Below are positions 24,388 through 33,410 of a stretch of 64,000 nt of DNA, piece after piece. Origin of the DNA: Bacillota bacterium (GTDB taxonomy: Bacteria; Bacillota; Clostridia; Lachnospirales; Cellulosilyticaceae); assembly GCA_023436395.1 (NCBI GenBank), contig JAEZJJ010000066.1, forward strand, positions 34,796 to 98,795, in the 5' to 3' direction. The notes below the pieces were generated by a model that had not been told where the DNA came from, searched no databases, and was given only the letters and a program-made list of their open reading frames with translations. A program made the translations under genes and the position numbers. Position 1 is the stretch's first letter, and each line of letters begins with the position of its first letter.

Positions 24388-25060
24388 CTTTATCCTCCAG
24401 TATATATCCTACAGAACGAACAGTTGTTAATGTGACATCGCTTCCTACACTTGTCAGCCTACGGCGTATGAATCGGATATAGTTATCGATATTACTTTCG
24501 TCTACAGGGGCATCAGGACCCCAAATTCTGGAGAAGATGACTTGCCGTGGTAGTATCTGCCTTGGATTTTCAAGAAAGAGCTCTAATAAATGACCTTCTC
24601 GCTTAGAAACAGAGCAGCTATGCCCAGGTCCTATTAGTATTTGTTGAAGGCAATCATAAGAAATGTCACCAAAGGTTAATTGCTGTGTACTTTCCCATTT
24701 AGTTGGACGACGTCTTAAGGCACGGATTCTTGCAAGGAGTTCTTCCATTGCAAAGGGCTTCGTTAAATAATCATCAGCACCTGCATCTAACCCATTCACT
24801 CTATCGCCTACATCACTAAGGGCAGTAATAATAATTACAGAAGTATGTATACCTTTATTTCGTATAATTTTTAAAAGGTCAATGCCATTTAATGAAGGGA
24901 GCATACAGTCTAAAATAACAAGGTCATAACCATGACTATTAATATACTCTAAACCTTCTTTGCCATCATAGGTATAGTCTAAAGTATAGCCAGCTTTGAT
25001 AATATGCCTGGCGATAGTTTGACAAAGTATTTTGTTATCTTCTATAAGTAAAATACGCAT
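24377..25060 (-). CDS. OmpR-family response regulator
   Basis: 227 residues with a receiver domain (acidic pair IEDN, phospho-acceptor DLVILDCMLPSLNG, Thr in IIITA, Lys in YLTKPF) and a C-terminal winged helix (VDESNIDNYIRFIRRRL...VRSVGYIL). AAAGGAGGC precedes the ATG. TACAG repeats spaced 11 bp, typical of OmpR/PhoB-type binding sites, lie in the divergent promoter region and again before the permease genes. Confidence 0.94.
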   Translation of the reverse strand: MRILLIEDNKILCQTIARHIIKAGYTLDYTYDGKEGLEYINSHGYDLVILDCMLPSLNGIDLLKIIRNKGIHTSVIIITALSDVGDRVNGLDAGADDYLTKPFAMEELLARIRALRRRPTKWESTQQLTFGDISYDCLQQILIGPGHSCSVSKREGHLLELFLENPRQILPRQVIFSRIWGPDAPVDESNIDNYIRFIRRRLTSVGSDVTLTTVRSVGYILEDKDAR

Positions 25061-25150
25061 AAAAGCCTCCTTTTATATGATAAAGCTATTATAGCATTAA
25101 AAAGTTAGGTAAAATAATTAATATAAAATAAATTTAATAAATTTAAAATT

Positions 25151-25182
25151 TACAGAAAAAATACAGAAAGAAGTACTAGACT
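25151..25182 (+). promoter_or_regulatory. Response-regulator direct repeats and -10 box (site 1)
   Basis: TACAG at 25151-25155 and 25162-25166, 11 bp apart, then 10 bases, then TAGACT (25177-25182). The same layout recurs at 27558-27589. Confidence 0.6.
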
Positions 25183-25218
25183 AAAGGCATTATATTAAGA
25201 AAGAAGGTATCAGAAACA

Positions 25219-27504
25219 ATGAAATATATGAACCATATGTGGGCAATAGCTCTAGCTCTCTTGGTTGGGATGAGCACTATATTTACTGGATGTCAATCCT
25301 CAGCTAATCCTAAAAAAGAAGTGGCTATGGGACGTTATTTAGAAGAAGAAATAGAGTTTGAAGGTATAGATAATGAGAGAATGTCTGACATTGTATTTTT
25401 TGAAAATAAAGAGGGAAATATAGAAGCACTTATAGAGGAGTGGAAAGTAGAAGCAGACTATAGTTATAAATGCTATGTTCTTGGAGAGGATAACGTATGG
25501 AGAGAAACCGATGAAGCATTAAGTAGTGCGATAGCTAGTAAGGGCTTAGATAGTATATATGGTATCAAAAAAGATAAGAAAACAGGTGAATTATATTTCA
25601 TGGGAGGAAATGAAAAAGTAGATGAAGCAGTAAGTGCAGATCAAAGTTTTAAAGACCGATATCATTTTATCCCTTATTTTGCACGTATTAAAGAAGACGG
25701 TACTCTAGAAGAGATAGTTATTGAATGGGAAACTACTAATGATCTTAGTTCTGACCTTATATTAGGAGAGAACCAGTTATTTATTTATCTACATAATGTA
25801 AATGTTATACAACAATATGACCTAAAAACGGGAAGATTTGTTAAAGAAATAGGGGGTAATATTCTGAATTTCACTGTTCTTAAAGATAAAATATATGCGA
25901 TTCCTTGGGGAGAACAGAGTGTTCTAGAGTGTTATGATATTAAAACAGGAAAATTAATAAGCACTATGGAGACAGTAGTGGCAGGCTACTACAATGATAT
26001 GATACCAGAAGAGAATGAAAAAGGCATTTACTTTATTAACCAAGAAGGCATTTATTACTTGGCTGAAAATGAAGAAATGGTAGAAATGGTTCTAGACGGA
26101 AAAAGATATACTATTTCATCACCTCAATGTTCAATAAACAATGTGTGTATGTATAAGGGCATATTTTATATGGGGTTGAGGCTTGACAATACATATACTT
26201 GTAGGCAGTACAAGTACCATGAGGATATCCCATTAGAGCCTGAAAAGACATTAACTGTTTTTTCACTCCAAGACTGTCCGTCCCTAAAAGAGGCGGCACA
26301 GATATATATGGGAAAAAATCCAGATGTTTATGTTGATTTTAATATTATAAACCAAAGTGATGAACCTATGGATAGGGAAACTAAAAGCCAGGCGGTTGAA
26401 GCTATTAATACACAGATTTTAGCTGGAGATGTAGCAGATATAATGGTTCTTGATGGTTTGCCAGCAGAGGCATACATAGAAAAGGGTATATTGGGTGATA
26501 TGAGCAGTATACTGAATGAAATCGAAAAGAATGGAAATTACTACGATAACTTAATGCGCGCTTATGAAAATAATAATAAAATTTATGGGTTGCCATTAAA
26601 ATTTAGTATATTAAGTGCAGTAGGTGAGCGTGAACTTTTAAAAGACGGCTTTAGTATAGAAGATTTGGCAGCTTATCAAAGACAATATCCCGACAAACAG
26701 GTATTAGGTAATATGGCACCAGAAGAATTGGTGAAAATGATGAGTAGCCTATGGTATTCAAAGATTATTGGCTCAGATGGGAAAGTCAATAATAAGCAAC
26801 TTATCACCTTCTTAGAAGCTGTGAATACATTAGCGCCTATGAAAGAAGGAATGACGGATTGCTATAGTGCTCAAAATTGCTATCTTGGGGCACGTACTTT
26901 TCAGGCAATGGATAAAGAAATAAAGGTGATCATAGAAGATATAACGGATATTAATAGTCTGCAAGTAATGATGTATGCTAAAGAGCAATTAGAACAAGGG
27001 ATGATTGCCCCCTGCATTGAAGGAGAAAAAAACCTAATTAATTTGCAACAACTCATTGGGATTAATGAAGCAAGTGATAAAAAAGAGGAAATTCAAGAAT
27101 TATTGTCCATTGCTTTTTCTAAAGAAATATCAGATAATAATTTTTTGTGGAATTTCACAGTGAATAAAGATATAGCTGATAGTATGTTTGTAGGGGAATA
27201 TACGCAAAAAGTGGTTGGTACAAGTAGCGAGTATGACTTAAAGCATATGGGTGCAAGTTTTGCACAAGTAAGAGAAGACGGTGAATGGGAATACAAAGAT
27301 ATTCTTAAGTGGTATACTGAAGAGGGAAAATATTATATTAATGTTTTAAAAGATGCCAAGGCATTAAAGCCAATAGATAGTAAAATACTAGATATTATTC
27401 AGCAAGAGTCTGAAGACTACTTTATGGGAGATATAAGTGTAGCAGAAGCAACTGAAAATATCAAAGAAAAAGTTGAGCTTTACTTAAGCGAGCAGAATAA
27501 ATAG
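25219..27504 (+). CDS. Solute-binding lipoprotein with N-terminal repeat domain
   Basis: A 761-residue lipoprotein: signal peptide with lipobox FTGC (Cys about residue 25), an N-terminal region (about 40-340) rich in beta strands that reads like a propeller (repeats such as LKTGRFVKEIGGN and IKTGKLISTMET), then an extracellular solute-binding domain of the sugar/oligopeptide type (LTVFSLQDCPSLKEAAQIYMGKNP...GDVADIMVLDGLPAEAYIEKG). It is first gene of a cluster with two MalF/MalG-like permeases, an HlyD-like adaptor and a MacB-like protein. The ligand is unknown. Confidence 0.8.
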   Translation: MKYMNHMWAIALALLVGMSTIFTGCQSSANPKKEVAMGRYLEEEIEFEGIDNERMSDIVFFENKEGNIEALIEEWKVEADYSYKCYVLGEDNVWRETDEALSSAIASKGLDSIYGIKKDKKTGELYFMGGNEKVDEAVSADQSFKDRYHFIPYFARIKEDGTLEEIVIEWETTNDLSSDLILGENQLFIYLHNVNVIQQYDLKTGRFVKEIGGNILNFTVLKDKIYAIPWGEQSVLECYDIKTGKLISTMETVVAGYYNDMIPEENEKGIYFINQEGIYYLAENEEMVEMVLDGKRYTISSPQCSINNVCMYKGIFYMGLRLDNTYTCRQYKYHEDIPLEPEKTLTVFSLQDCPSLKEAAQIYMGKNPDVYVDFNIINQSDEPMDRETKSQAVEAINTQILAGDVADIMVLDGLPAEAYIEKGILGDMSSILNEIEKNGNYYDNLMRAYENNNKIYGLPLKFSILSAVGERELLKDGFSIEDLAAYQRQYPDKQVLGNMAPEELVKMMSSLWYSKIIGSDGKVNNKQLITFLEAVNTLAPMKEGMTDCYSAQNCYLGARTFQAMDKEIKVIIEDITDINSLQVMMYAKEQLEQGMIAPCIEGEKNLINLQQLIGINEASDKKEEIQELLSIAFSKEISDNNFLWNFTVNKDIADSMFVGEYTQKVVGTSSEYDLKHMGASFAQVREDGEWEYKDILKWYTEEGKYYINVLKDAKALKPIDSKILDIIQQESEDYFMGDISVAEATENIKEKVELYLSEQNK

Positions 27505-27507
27505 GAG

Positions 27508-27551
27508 AATGAGCTATTTTAGGGAAAAACCTAAAATAGCTCATTTTTTTA
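27508..27551 (+). terminator. Strong intra-cluster terminator
   Basis: ATGAGCTATTTTAGG pairs with CCTAAAATAGCTCAT (15 bp, 5-base loop), followed by TTTTTTT, directly after the binding-protein gene. It may give high binding-protein and low permease levels. Confidence 0.9.
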
Positions 27552-27557
27552 TGTTTT

Positions 27558-27589
27558 TACAGATAGTTTACAGAAAATTTAAGTAGAAT
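27558..27589 (+). promoter_or_regulatory. Response-regulator direct repeats and -10 box (site 2)
   Basis: TACAG at 27558-27562 and 27569-27573, 11 bp apart, then 10 bases, then TAGAAT (27584-27589). Identical geometry to site 1 upstream of the binding-protein gene. Confidence 0.6.
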
Positions 27590-27614
27590 GAAAAAAAGAT
27601 AGGAGAAGATACAT

Positions 27615-28460
27615 ATGATTAAATTAAAGAAATGGAAAGGTTTATTATTTGTGCTACCTAGTTTTATAGGGGTAATGCTTTTTTATATTTATCCTTTTAT
27701 ATCAAGTTTAAAGTACTGTTTTACCATGGGCGGAATAGATAGGAAGTTTGTTGGCATATCTAATTTTATAAGTTTATTCCATAATGAGGCTTATCAGTTA
27801 GCAGTAAAAAACACCTTCTTGATCATTGGATTGGCAGTACCTGTTTTATGTGTGGTGGCATTGATTTTAGCATTGGTGATGGAGAAGTATTTCAGGAAAT
27901 ATAGCTTTTTGCAAGGATGGCTACTTTTGCCGTTGGCTATCCCAGCAGCTTCTTTATTATTAGTATGGAAAGATTTATTTAGTCAAGGTGGAATATTAGA
28001 CACCTGTTTAAGAACAAACTGTGATTATTTAAACTGTCAGCATACACCTTTTATTATTATCGGGATGATTCTTTGGAAAAATATAGGTTATGATGTACTT
28101 TTAATCTTAAGTTCACTTCTGATGCTGTCCAAAGAATATGAAGAGGCGGCTAGGCTAGAAGGAGCCAATGAACTTCAAGTGGCCTGTGGTATTAAACTCC
28201 CACAGCTTGTGCCTATGTTATTTTTTACAGTTACGATTTCACTATTTAACAGTTTTAAGATTTCAAGGGAAGTCTATCTTTTAGGCGGAGAATATCCTCA
28301 TAAAAGTATTTATTTATTGCAGCATTATATGAGTAATAACTTCTTTCATTTGAATTATGAGAAGCTGACCACAGCGGCGTTTATGCTTTACATAGTTATT
28401 TTTACCATTATTTATGTTGGAGCAAGGTGGCAACAACATTATACAGAGAATTCTTTATAG
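27615..28460 (+). CDS. ABC sugar-type permease (MalF/UgpA-like)
   Basis: A 281-residue protein with six membrane segments and the EAA motif (EYEEAARLEGANELQVACGIKLPQL, about 178-202) that docks the ATPase. It belongs to carbohydrate-uptake (CUT1) permeases. It follows the cluster terminator and the second repeat-type promoter. It pairs with the next permease; no ATPase gene lies in the cluster, so a shared MsmK-type ATPase elsewhere is likely. Confidence 0.9.
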   Translation: MIKLKKWKGLLFVLPSFIGVMLFYIYPFISSLKYCFTMGGIDRKFVGISNFISLFHNEAYQLAVKNTFLIIGLAVPVLCVVALILALVMEKYFRKYSFLQGWLLLPLAIPAASLLLVWKDLFSQGGILDTCLRTNCDYLNCQHTPFIIIGMILWKNIGYDVLLILSSLLMLSKEYEEAARLEGANELQVACGIKLPQLVPMLFFTVTISLFNSFKISREVYLLGGEYPHKSIYLLQHYMSNNFFHLNYEKLTTAAFMLYIVIFTIIYVGARWQQHYTENSL

Positions 28461-28473
28461 GAGGAGGAGAGAG

Positions 28474-29310
28474 GTGGTTAGAAAAATAGTATCTTTAATA
28501 GTTATCAGTTTTTTAGTAAGTAGCGTATTACTTCCCATCCTTTATATAGTGTTTCATTCTTTGAAGGGAGAGGCACTTATTATTTCTCTTTATGCAGGAA
28601 AGGTGCCATATACCATTTGGCAGAAGATAGTCATCAAACCTTTTTATGTGAATCTAGACCAGTACTATGAAATGCTTTTTAGAACACCAAGGCTATTGTA
28701 TATGTTTTGGAATTCTATAATGATTACGGTTCCTGTAGTAATAGGGCAGATAGGTTTAGCTTTTTTGGCTGCCTATGGTTTTAGTAAATTAAAGTTTCCA
28801 GGTTCTGAAACCTTGTTTTTTATCTATATTGTCATTATGCTCATGCCTTTTCAGGTGACCATGGTTCCCAACTATATCATACTAAATAAACTGAACCTTA
28901 TAGATACAAAATGGGCATTGATTTTACCAGGGGTTTTTAATACTTTTAGCGTTTTATTCTTAAAACAATTCATGGAAGGCATAGATAAATGTTTTTTAGA
29001 AGAGGCCAGGCTTTTAGGGGCATCGGAATGGCAGATTTTAAAATATGTGATGCTCCCCATGAGTAAACCCATGATTATGTCTGTTATTGTGTTCGTTTTT
29101 ATAGATTATTGGAGTATGGTGGAACAACCTGTGATTTTTTTGAAAAATGAAACCCATTATCCGCTTTCAGCATACTTAGGCATTATTAATGATAACAAGA
29201 TAAGTATTGGCTTTGCGGGGAGTGTGCTTTATATGATTTTACCTATCAATTTAGCGGTTTATACCAAAGAAGATTTGGCTGAAGGATTTAAAATAACAAA
29301 TTTAAAATAA
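28474..29310 (+). CDS. ABC sugar-type permease (MalG-like)
   Basis: About 279 residues, six membrane segments, EAA motif (FLEEARLLGASEWQILKYVMLPMSKP, about 170-195). I place the start at the GTG at 28474 (MVRKIVSLIVI) behind GGAGGAGG; the frame is open further upstream but overlaps the preceding gene. The tail (TKEDLAEGFKITNLK) resembles an altered form of the usual MalG C-terminus, in which the last segment ends in ...GLTAGAVKG. Confidence 0.88.
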   Translation: MVRKIVSLIVISFLVSSVLLPILYIVFHSLKGEALIISLYAGKVPYTIWQKIVIKPFYVNLDQYYEMLFRTPRLLYMFWNSIMITVPVVIGQIGLAFLAAYGFSKLKFPGSETLFFIYIVIMLMPFQVTMVPNYIILNKLNLIDTKWALILPGVFNTFSVLFLKQFMEGIDKCFLEEARLLGASEWQILKYVMLPMSKPMIMSVIVFVFIDYWSMVEQPVIFLKNETHYPLSAYLGIINDNKISIGFAGSVLYMILPINLAVYTKEDLAEGFKITNLK

Positions 29311-29333
29311 CAAGAAGAGTAAGAGGAATAAAT

Positions 29334-30701
29334 ATGGAGTATACAAATTTAAGAAAGAAAAGAATGATTAAGATAACAGGTGTTTTTATTATAGTCATTT
29401 TAGGCTTTACAGTTTTATCTAGAACTGTTTATGAATTACTGTTACCACAAGTAACTATTACAAGAGTTAGTGATGGTAGAATAGAAAGCAATTTTTACAC
29501 TACAGGGCAGATTGGAAAAGATGCCTTAATGATAAAAAGAAAAAAGGTAGCAGTAAAAATGCCTGAGAGTGGGATCATGACGAAGTGCTTTGTAGAAGAG
29601 GGACAGTCCGTTTCAAAGGGGCAACCATTGTTTACAATAATCTTACAAAAAGATGATAAAGAAGAAATTCAGGAGGACTATAATAGAGTAGAAACAGAAA
29701 TGAGTTTAGAAACAGTAAGACGGGATATTAAAGAGAAGACAGATAAAAAAGGAAAAATTGAAGTAAAGATAGCAGATAAAAAGGCAGAACTAGAAAAAAA
29801 TGAAAAAAGTTATGAAATGACTGAACTAGAAAACCAGATTAAGGCTAAGACAGAAGAAGTGACGCTCAATGGGCAGCTTCTTGAAGAAGGTGCAATTGCC
29901 AAAAGCACCTATATACAGAGTAAGGAAGCCCTTAATCTTTTAAATAAGAAAAAAGAACAACTTAAAAAAGATGAAAAAGGGAGGAAGGAGGAGGAACTTC
30001 TCAAAATGGAGGAGGAACTGGAGGGGTTGGAAAGTGAAATTCATGACCTTATTGCAAAAGAGACTTTGGATGATAAAAAAATGGAGGCCTTGATCCAATC
30101 AGAAAAAGAAATGACTGTGGTAAGTCCAATAAGCGGGAGTATTTATGAAGTAAATCTAGCAGAAGGGACAGAGGCAGGAAAAGGTGAAGGGGCAATAGTA
30201 ATGATTCCAAAGGAGATACCAATAACCTTAACGCTAAAGGAAAATCAGCAGCAAGCAGACCAGATTAAAATAGACCAAGAGGTTACTTGGCTGTTAAACC
30301 GTGAGCAGTATGAGGCAACGGTAGTGAAAAAAACTTATGATAGTGAAAAGGACCAAATCATTATTACCTGTAAGCTGGATGAAAAAGATATTAGTATGAT
30401 GGAACTGGATCATAAAACCTATAGGACAGTAGATATCAATATAAATAGTGAGTCAGAGAAATATAATCAGCTTATTAATAATACAGCATTGGTTAAAGAA
30501 AATCGAGAGGCCTACATTTATATTATTAAAGAGGATAAGAAGCCTTTTGAGATAAAATATTTTGCCTATAAGATACCAGTAACGATTATTAAAGAAGGCG
30601 ATGGGATAAGTGCTATAAGTGGTGAATTAAGTAATAATGAGGAAATCGTTAAAACAGCTTCAAAGCCATTACATGATGGCATGGAAGTCAATAAGAAATA
30701 G
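29334..30701 (+). CDS. HlyD/RND-type membrane fusion adaptor
   Basis: 455 residues: one N-terminal membrane helix (about 12-32), a barrel-sandwich half-motif (VKMPESGIMTKCFVEEGQSVSKGQPLFTI, about 79-107), a long coiled coil (about 120-260, Lys/Glu-rich) and the returning sandwich half (TVVSPISGSIYEVNLAEGTEAGKGE), then beta-barrel segments. This is the adaptor fold of efflux systems of MacA/HlyD type. It sits downstream of uptake permeases, an unusual setting. Confidence 0.85.
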   Translation: MEYTNLRKKRMIKITGVFIIVILGFTVLSRTVYELLLPQVTITRVSDGRIESNFYTTGQIGKDALMIKRKKVAVKMPESGIMTKCFVEEGQSVSKGQPLFTIILQKDDKEEIQEDYNRVETEMSLETVRRDIKEKTDKKGKIEVKIADKKAELEKNEKSYEMTELENQIKAKTEEVTLNGQLLEEGAIAKSTYIQSKEALNLLNKKKEQLKKDEKGRKEEELLKMEEELEGLESEIHDLIAKETLDDKKMEALIQSEKEMTVVSPISGSIYEVNLAEGTEAGKGEGAIVMIPKEIPITLTLKENQQQADQIKIDQEVTWLLNREQYEATVVKKTYDSEKDQIIITCKLDEKDISMMELDHKTYRTVDININSESEKYNQLINNTALVKENREAYIYIIKEDKKPFEIKYFAYKIPVTIIKEGDGISAISGELSNNEEIVKTASKPLHDGMEVNKK

Positions 30702-30712
30702 AGGTACTTAGC

Positions 30713-31789
30713 ATGAAAAAAGGAATAGTGTTATTAGTTACTGTTTTTATAGGATTACAATTGATTAAGAACCTCTTGTTGTGGGATTATAAAGCCAGTT
30801 ATGGGACTTCACGAATAGAAATCTTAGTGAATGGAGCAAGCAGTCAAAAGGGAAAAGAGATGTCTGATAATCAAATAGAAAATGACTATCAAGTGGCTAT
30901 AAGTAGTTATAAAGAAAATTTAATCGTAGAAAGTGAGAAGGCAGATATAATAGCCGTTAATACATACTGGCATCAGGTTCAAAGACCTCAAATGCTAGAA
31001 GGAACCCTTTGGGGAGAAGAAGCAGATGATGAGGGGAGAAAGTATGCAGTCATTAGTGATACTTTAGCAATAAAATTGTGGGGAAGTGAAAAAGTATTAG
31101 GCAATATCATTCACATGGAACACCAAATTTATGAGGTAACTGGCGTTTATAAGCGATATAAGAATATAAGGCAGTATCAGCTAGATGATGGAAGAGAAAA
31201 AATATATATTCCATTAAAGAGTAGTTTAAGCTGTGAGTGGCCTGTTCAGTTTATGGTGATTGATAGCACGAATCAGAAGGTTGTACCTGATGAAAAAGAT
31301 TTATGGGGTATGGGGCTAGCTAGTAATAATGATACGGTATGTGATAGGGGAGAATGGTTTAAGCATCAAAAAAGTTTGATACAGCAGCCTATTAGGTGGC
31401 TGTGGTTTTTAACATTACCATTTGTCATAGGCATAGTAAAGAAAATAATTCAAGATCATGAGAAAACATGGGAAAAGAAGGGCCTCATAATAGGAGGGAT
31501 ACTGTTATTCATGCTTATCCTATTTAAGATCTGTATGTGGGGATTTTATATCAATCCAAGTCAGCTTCCAAGTGAAAATATTTTTGATTTAACTTTTTAC
31601 TGGAATAGTTTGCTAAAAGAATGGAGTAACCATAATCAGCTAATCAGATGCCCAGCTAGTCAATTTGAAGGGGCTTATTATGGGTTTAAGTATTGGAGTT
31701 ACTTTATCAACAGCCTTCAAATAATAATTGAGATAAGCATCGTTTATGGGAATAAGAATTTTATAGATAAAATGATAAAGGTAAATTAA
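30713..31789 (+). CDS. MacB-like extracytoplasmic/membrane protein
   Basis: 358 residues with an N-terminal membrane helix (about 4-22), a MacB periplasmic-core-like domain (DIIAVNTYWHQVQRPQMLEG...LAIKLWGSEKVLGNIIHMEHQIYEVTGVYKRY) and two C-terminal helices (about 225-240 and 258-278). MacB permeases normally have four helices and a fused or separate ATPase; this one lacks the ATPase and ends short. It pairs with the HlyD-like adaptor 11 bases upstream. Tentative. Confidence 0.65.
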   Translation: MKKGIVLLVTVFIGLQLIKNLLLWDYKASYGTSRIEILVNGASSQKGKEMSDNQIENDYQVAISSYKENLIVESEKADIIAVNTYWHQVQRPQMLEGTLWGEEADDEGRKYAVISDTLAIKLWGSEKVLGNIIHMEHQIYEVTGVYKRYKNIRQYQLDDGREKIYIPLKSSLSCEWPVQFMVIDSTNQKVVPDEKDLWGMGLASNNDTVCDRGEWFKHQKSLIQQPIRWLWFLTLPFVIGIVKKIIQDHEKTWEKKGLIIGGILLFMLILFKICMWGFYINPSQLPSENIFDLTFYWNSLLKEWSNHNQLIRCPASQFEGAYYGFKYWSYFINSLQIIIEISIVYGNKNFIDKMIKVN

Positions 31790-32003
31790 TTTGTAGCTAC
31801 CTGATGTAGTGGTATTATTAGACTTTGCTTTTTCTAATTTATTTTTAATTTAGAAAATTTATAATATAAAATAATTTGAGAAAAAATGATTGACTGTTCT
31901 AATATAGCAATGTATAATTTCTGGTAAAAGCTTGGCATGACTGGATAGATTGTATAAAAATATTAGGATGAAAGACTTGTATCTAAGAAAGGAAAATAAA
32001 ATA

Positions 32004-32774
32004 ATGAAAAAACAAACAGTTCTTATACTGGCAGTTGCAGTGTTATTGAGTCTAACGGCATGTAGCGGTAATAACTCATCCGCTACAAGTACAACTAAGG
32101 AAACTGCTTCAACTGACCCAACTACCTCTACTGACTCAATCGACTCAACTGATCCAACCACTTCAACTACCCCAACTGATTCAACTGATTCAACTGACTC
32201 AACCGACTCAACTGACCCAACTACTTCAACTGACCCAGCCACACCAGAAGAAACCGAAGTGACAATTCCGTTGGCAAGCTCGGATCTCTCTACTGAATGG
32301 TCAAGTTATCAGTTTGAGTTAAATGGGAAAATCTACAGCCTTCCCGTAAGCTACTCCGAATTTGTTGCCAATGGCTGGGCACCCAAAAGTGATAAACAGC
32401 TGGCCGATACACTTGAGCCTGATCAATACAGGTTATCTTATATAACACTTTATAACGGCGAAAATGAGATCAGCGTAGAATTTGCTAACCTCGATAAAGA
32501 AACGCTTCCTTTAAGCAAGTGTTACGTCAGCGGTGTTATGTTTAGCTCGTTACATAAGGGAAATACACCTATTTTCCCAGGCAACATTGCTATAGGAAGC
32601 CCAATGGACACCGTGAAAACTCTGTACGGCGAGCCCCCCGAAAATAAAGAGAGTAGCTATTCAATTGAATGGATGTATCAGAAGCAAATCTACGATGATG
32701 TTATAATTTCTTTCGATCCCACTACAAAAATAGTTAATAAGATAAGCATGGAAAACCTCTATTTGCCGGAATAA
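32004..32774 (+). CDS. Lipoprotein with Thr-Ser-Asp repeat linker
   Basis: 256 residues. Signal peptide with lipobox LTAC, then a low-complexity linker (about residues 22-75) built of S-T-D and D-P-T-T-S units, then a globular domain of about 180 residues with no Cys-rich or catalytic motif I recognise. I use the ATG at 32004 (MKKQTVLILAV). Codons in the globular part are visibly more GC-rich than in neighbours, hinting at transfer. An opposite-strand frame across the linker is only a repeat artefact. Confidence 0.8.
   Translation: MKKQTVLILAVAVLLSLTACSGNNSSATSTTKETASTDPTTSTDSIDSTDPTTSTTPTDSTDSTDSTDSTDPTTSTDPATPEETEVTIPLASSDLSTEWSSYQFELNGKIYSLPVSYSEFVANGWAPKSDKQLADTLEPDQYRLSYITLYNGENEISVEFANLDKETLPLSKCYVSGVMFSSLHKGNTPIFPGNIAIGSPMDTVKTLYGEPPENKESSYSIEWMYQKQIYDDVIISFDPTTKIVNKISMENLYLPE
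32107..32240 (+). repeat. Degenerate tandem repeat inside the lipoprotein gene
   Basis: Units of 9-12 bases around TCAACTGA and CCAACTAC encode the Ser-Thr-Asp-Pro linker. Such tracts expand and contract by slippage. Confidence 0.75.
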
Positions 32775-33160
32775 GCCATGACGAAACTATGAAACAAAAT
32801 AATGAAAATTATAAAGAAAGCCTCAAATTGATGTGCACCCAAAAAAGTTAGGCATATATTAATTAAGATACTAATCAAAACTACCCGCTAAGAGGGTAGT
32901 TTGCTCAGCCTTATAAGGGCATTATACTTACTTGATCCTTAAGGCTCATTAAATTGGTCCGCCAGCTGCTTTTATTTACGGTCAGTCACTAAAGTGACTG
33001 ACTTATTTATTTCTAGGAAAGTTCTAATTTCCCTCTATTTGTTACTGGTTGTCTGCGAAAACTTTCTAGTAACTTTAAAAATGTATTTTTTATACTCTGA
33101 TTTATTCCTTATGCCTCCTTTTTTTACTATACCTAAAAATTATAAATTTAATTGATAAAA
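32775..33160. other. Non-coding accessory stretch with hairpins
   Basis: No gene. AAACTACCC-N7-GGGTAGTTT (32878-32902) and GTCAGTCAC-N4-GTGACTGAC (32981-33002) are perfect 9 bp hairpins; CTAGGAAAGTT near 33014 is mirrored by AACTTTCTAG near 33060. The first has the look of IS200/IS605-type end hairpins. I see no transposase, so this may be an insertion-sequence relic. Confidence 0.4.
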
Positions 33161-33197
33161 AGACATATATGTCTCATAATTAAAAAAACACATGTGT
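33161..33197. promoter_or_regulatory. Two palindromes upstream of a decayed TetR gene
   Basis: AGACATATATGTCT (33161-33174) and ACACATGTGT (33188-33197) share the pattern ACA-T-TGT and precede the TetR remnant. They are likely its former operators. Confidence 0.45.
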
Positions 33198-33217
33198 CGC
33201 AAAATGAGGAGTAAGAA

Positions 33218-33372
33218 ATGGGAATAGAAGGAGAAAAAACTAAAGAACTTAATAAAAAAGAAGCCTATGAGCTTTTTGCCAAAAAAGATTTAAATCAGTA
33301 ACAATGAAGGAAATTTGTGAATATTCTAATGAAGTAAGTACGAGTTTCTTCATATCATTGACTGCATTATAG
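33218..33372 (+). pseudogene. Truncated, frameshifted TetR-family regulator
   Basis: An ATG after GAGGAG gives 27 residues ending KKEAYELFAKKDLNQ then a stop. Shifting frame near 33293 continues as KSVTMKEICEYSNEVSTSFF, together the start of a TetR helix-turn-helix, then a second stop. The rest of the gene is missing. Confidence 0.55.
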
Positions 33373-33410
33373 AAATGGTTATTGTAAAAGCAATAGGGGA
33401 GGATTATTAG

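Noticed and set aside
31859..32242. Minus-strand ORF with Val-Glu-Ser repeats
   Set aside because: It is the antisense reading of the Ser-Thr-Asp repeat tract in the lipoprotein gene.
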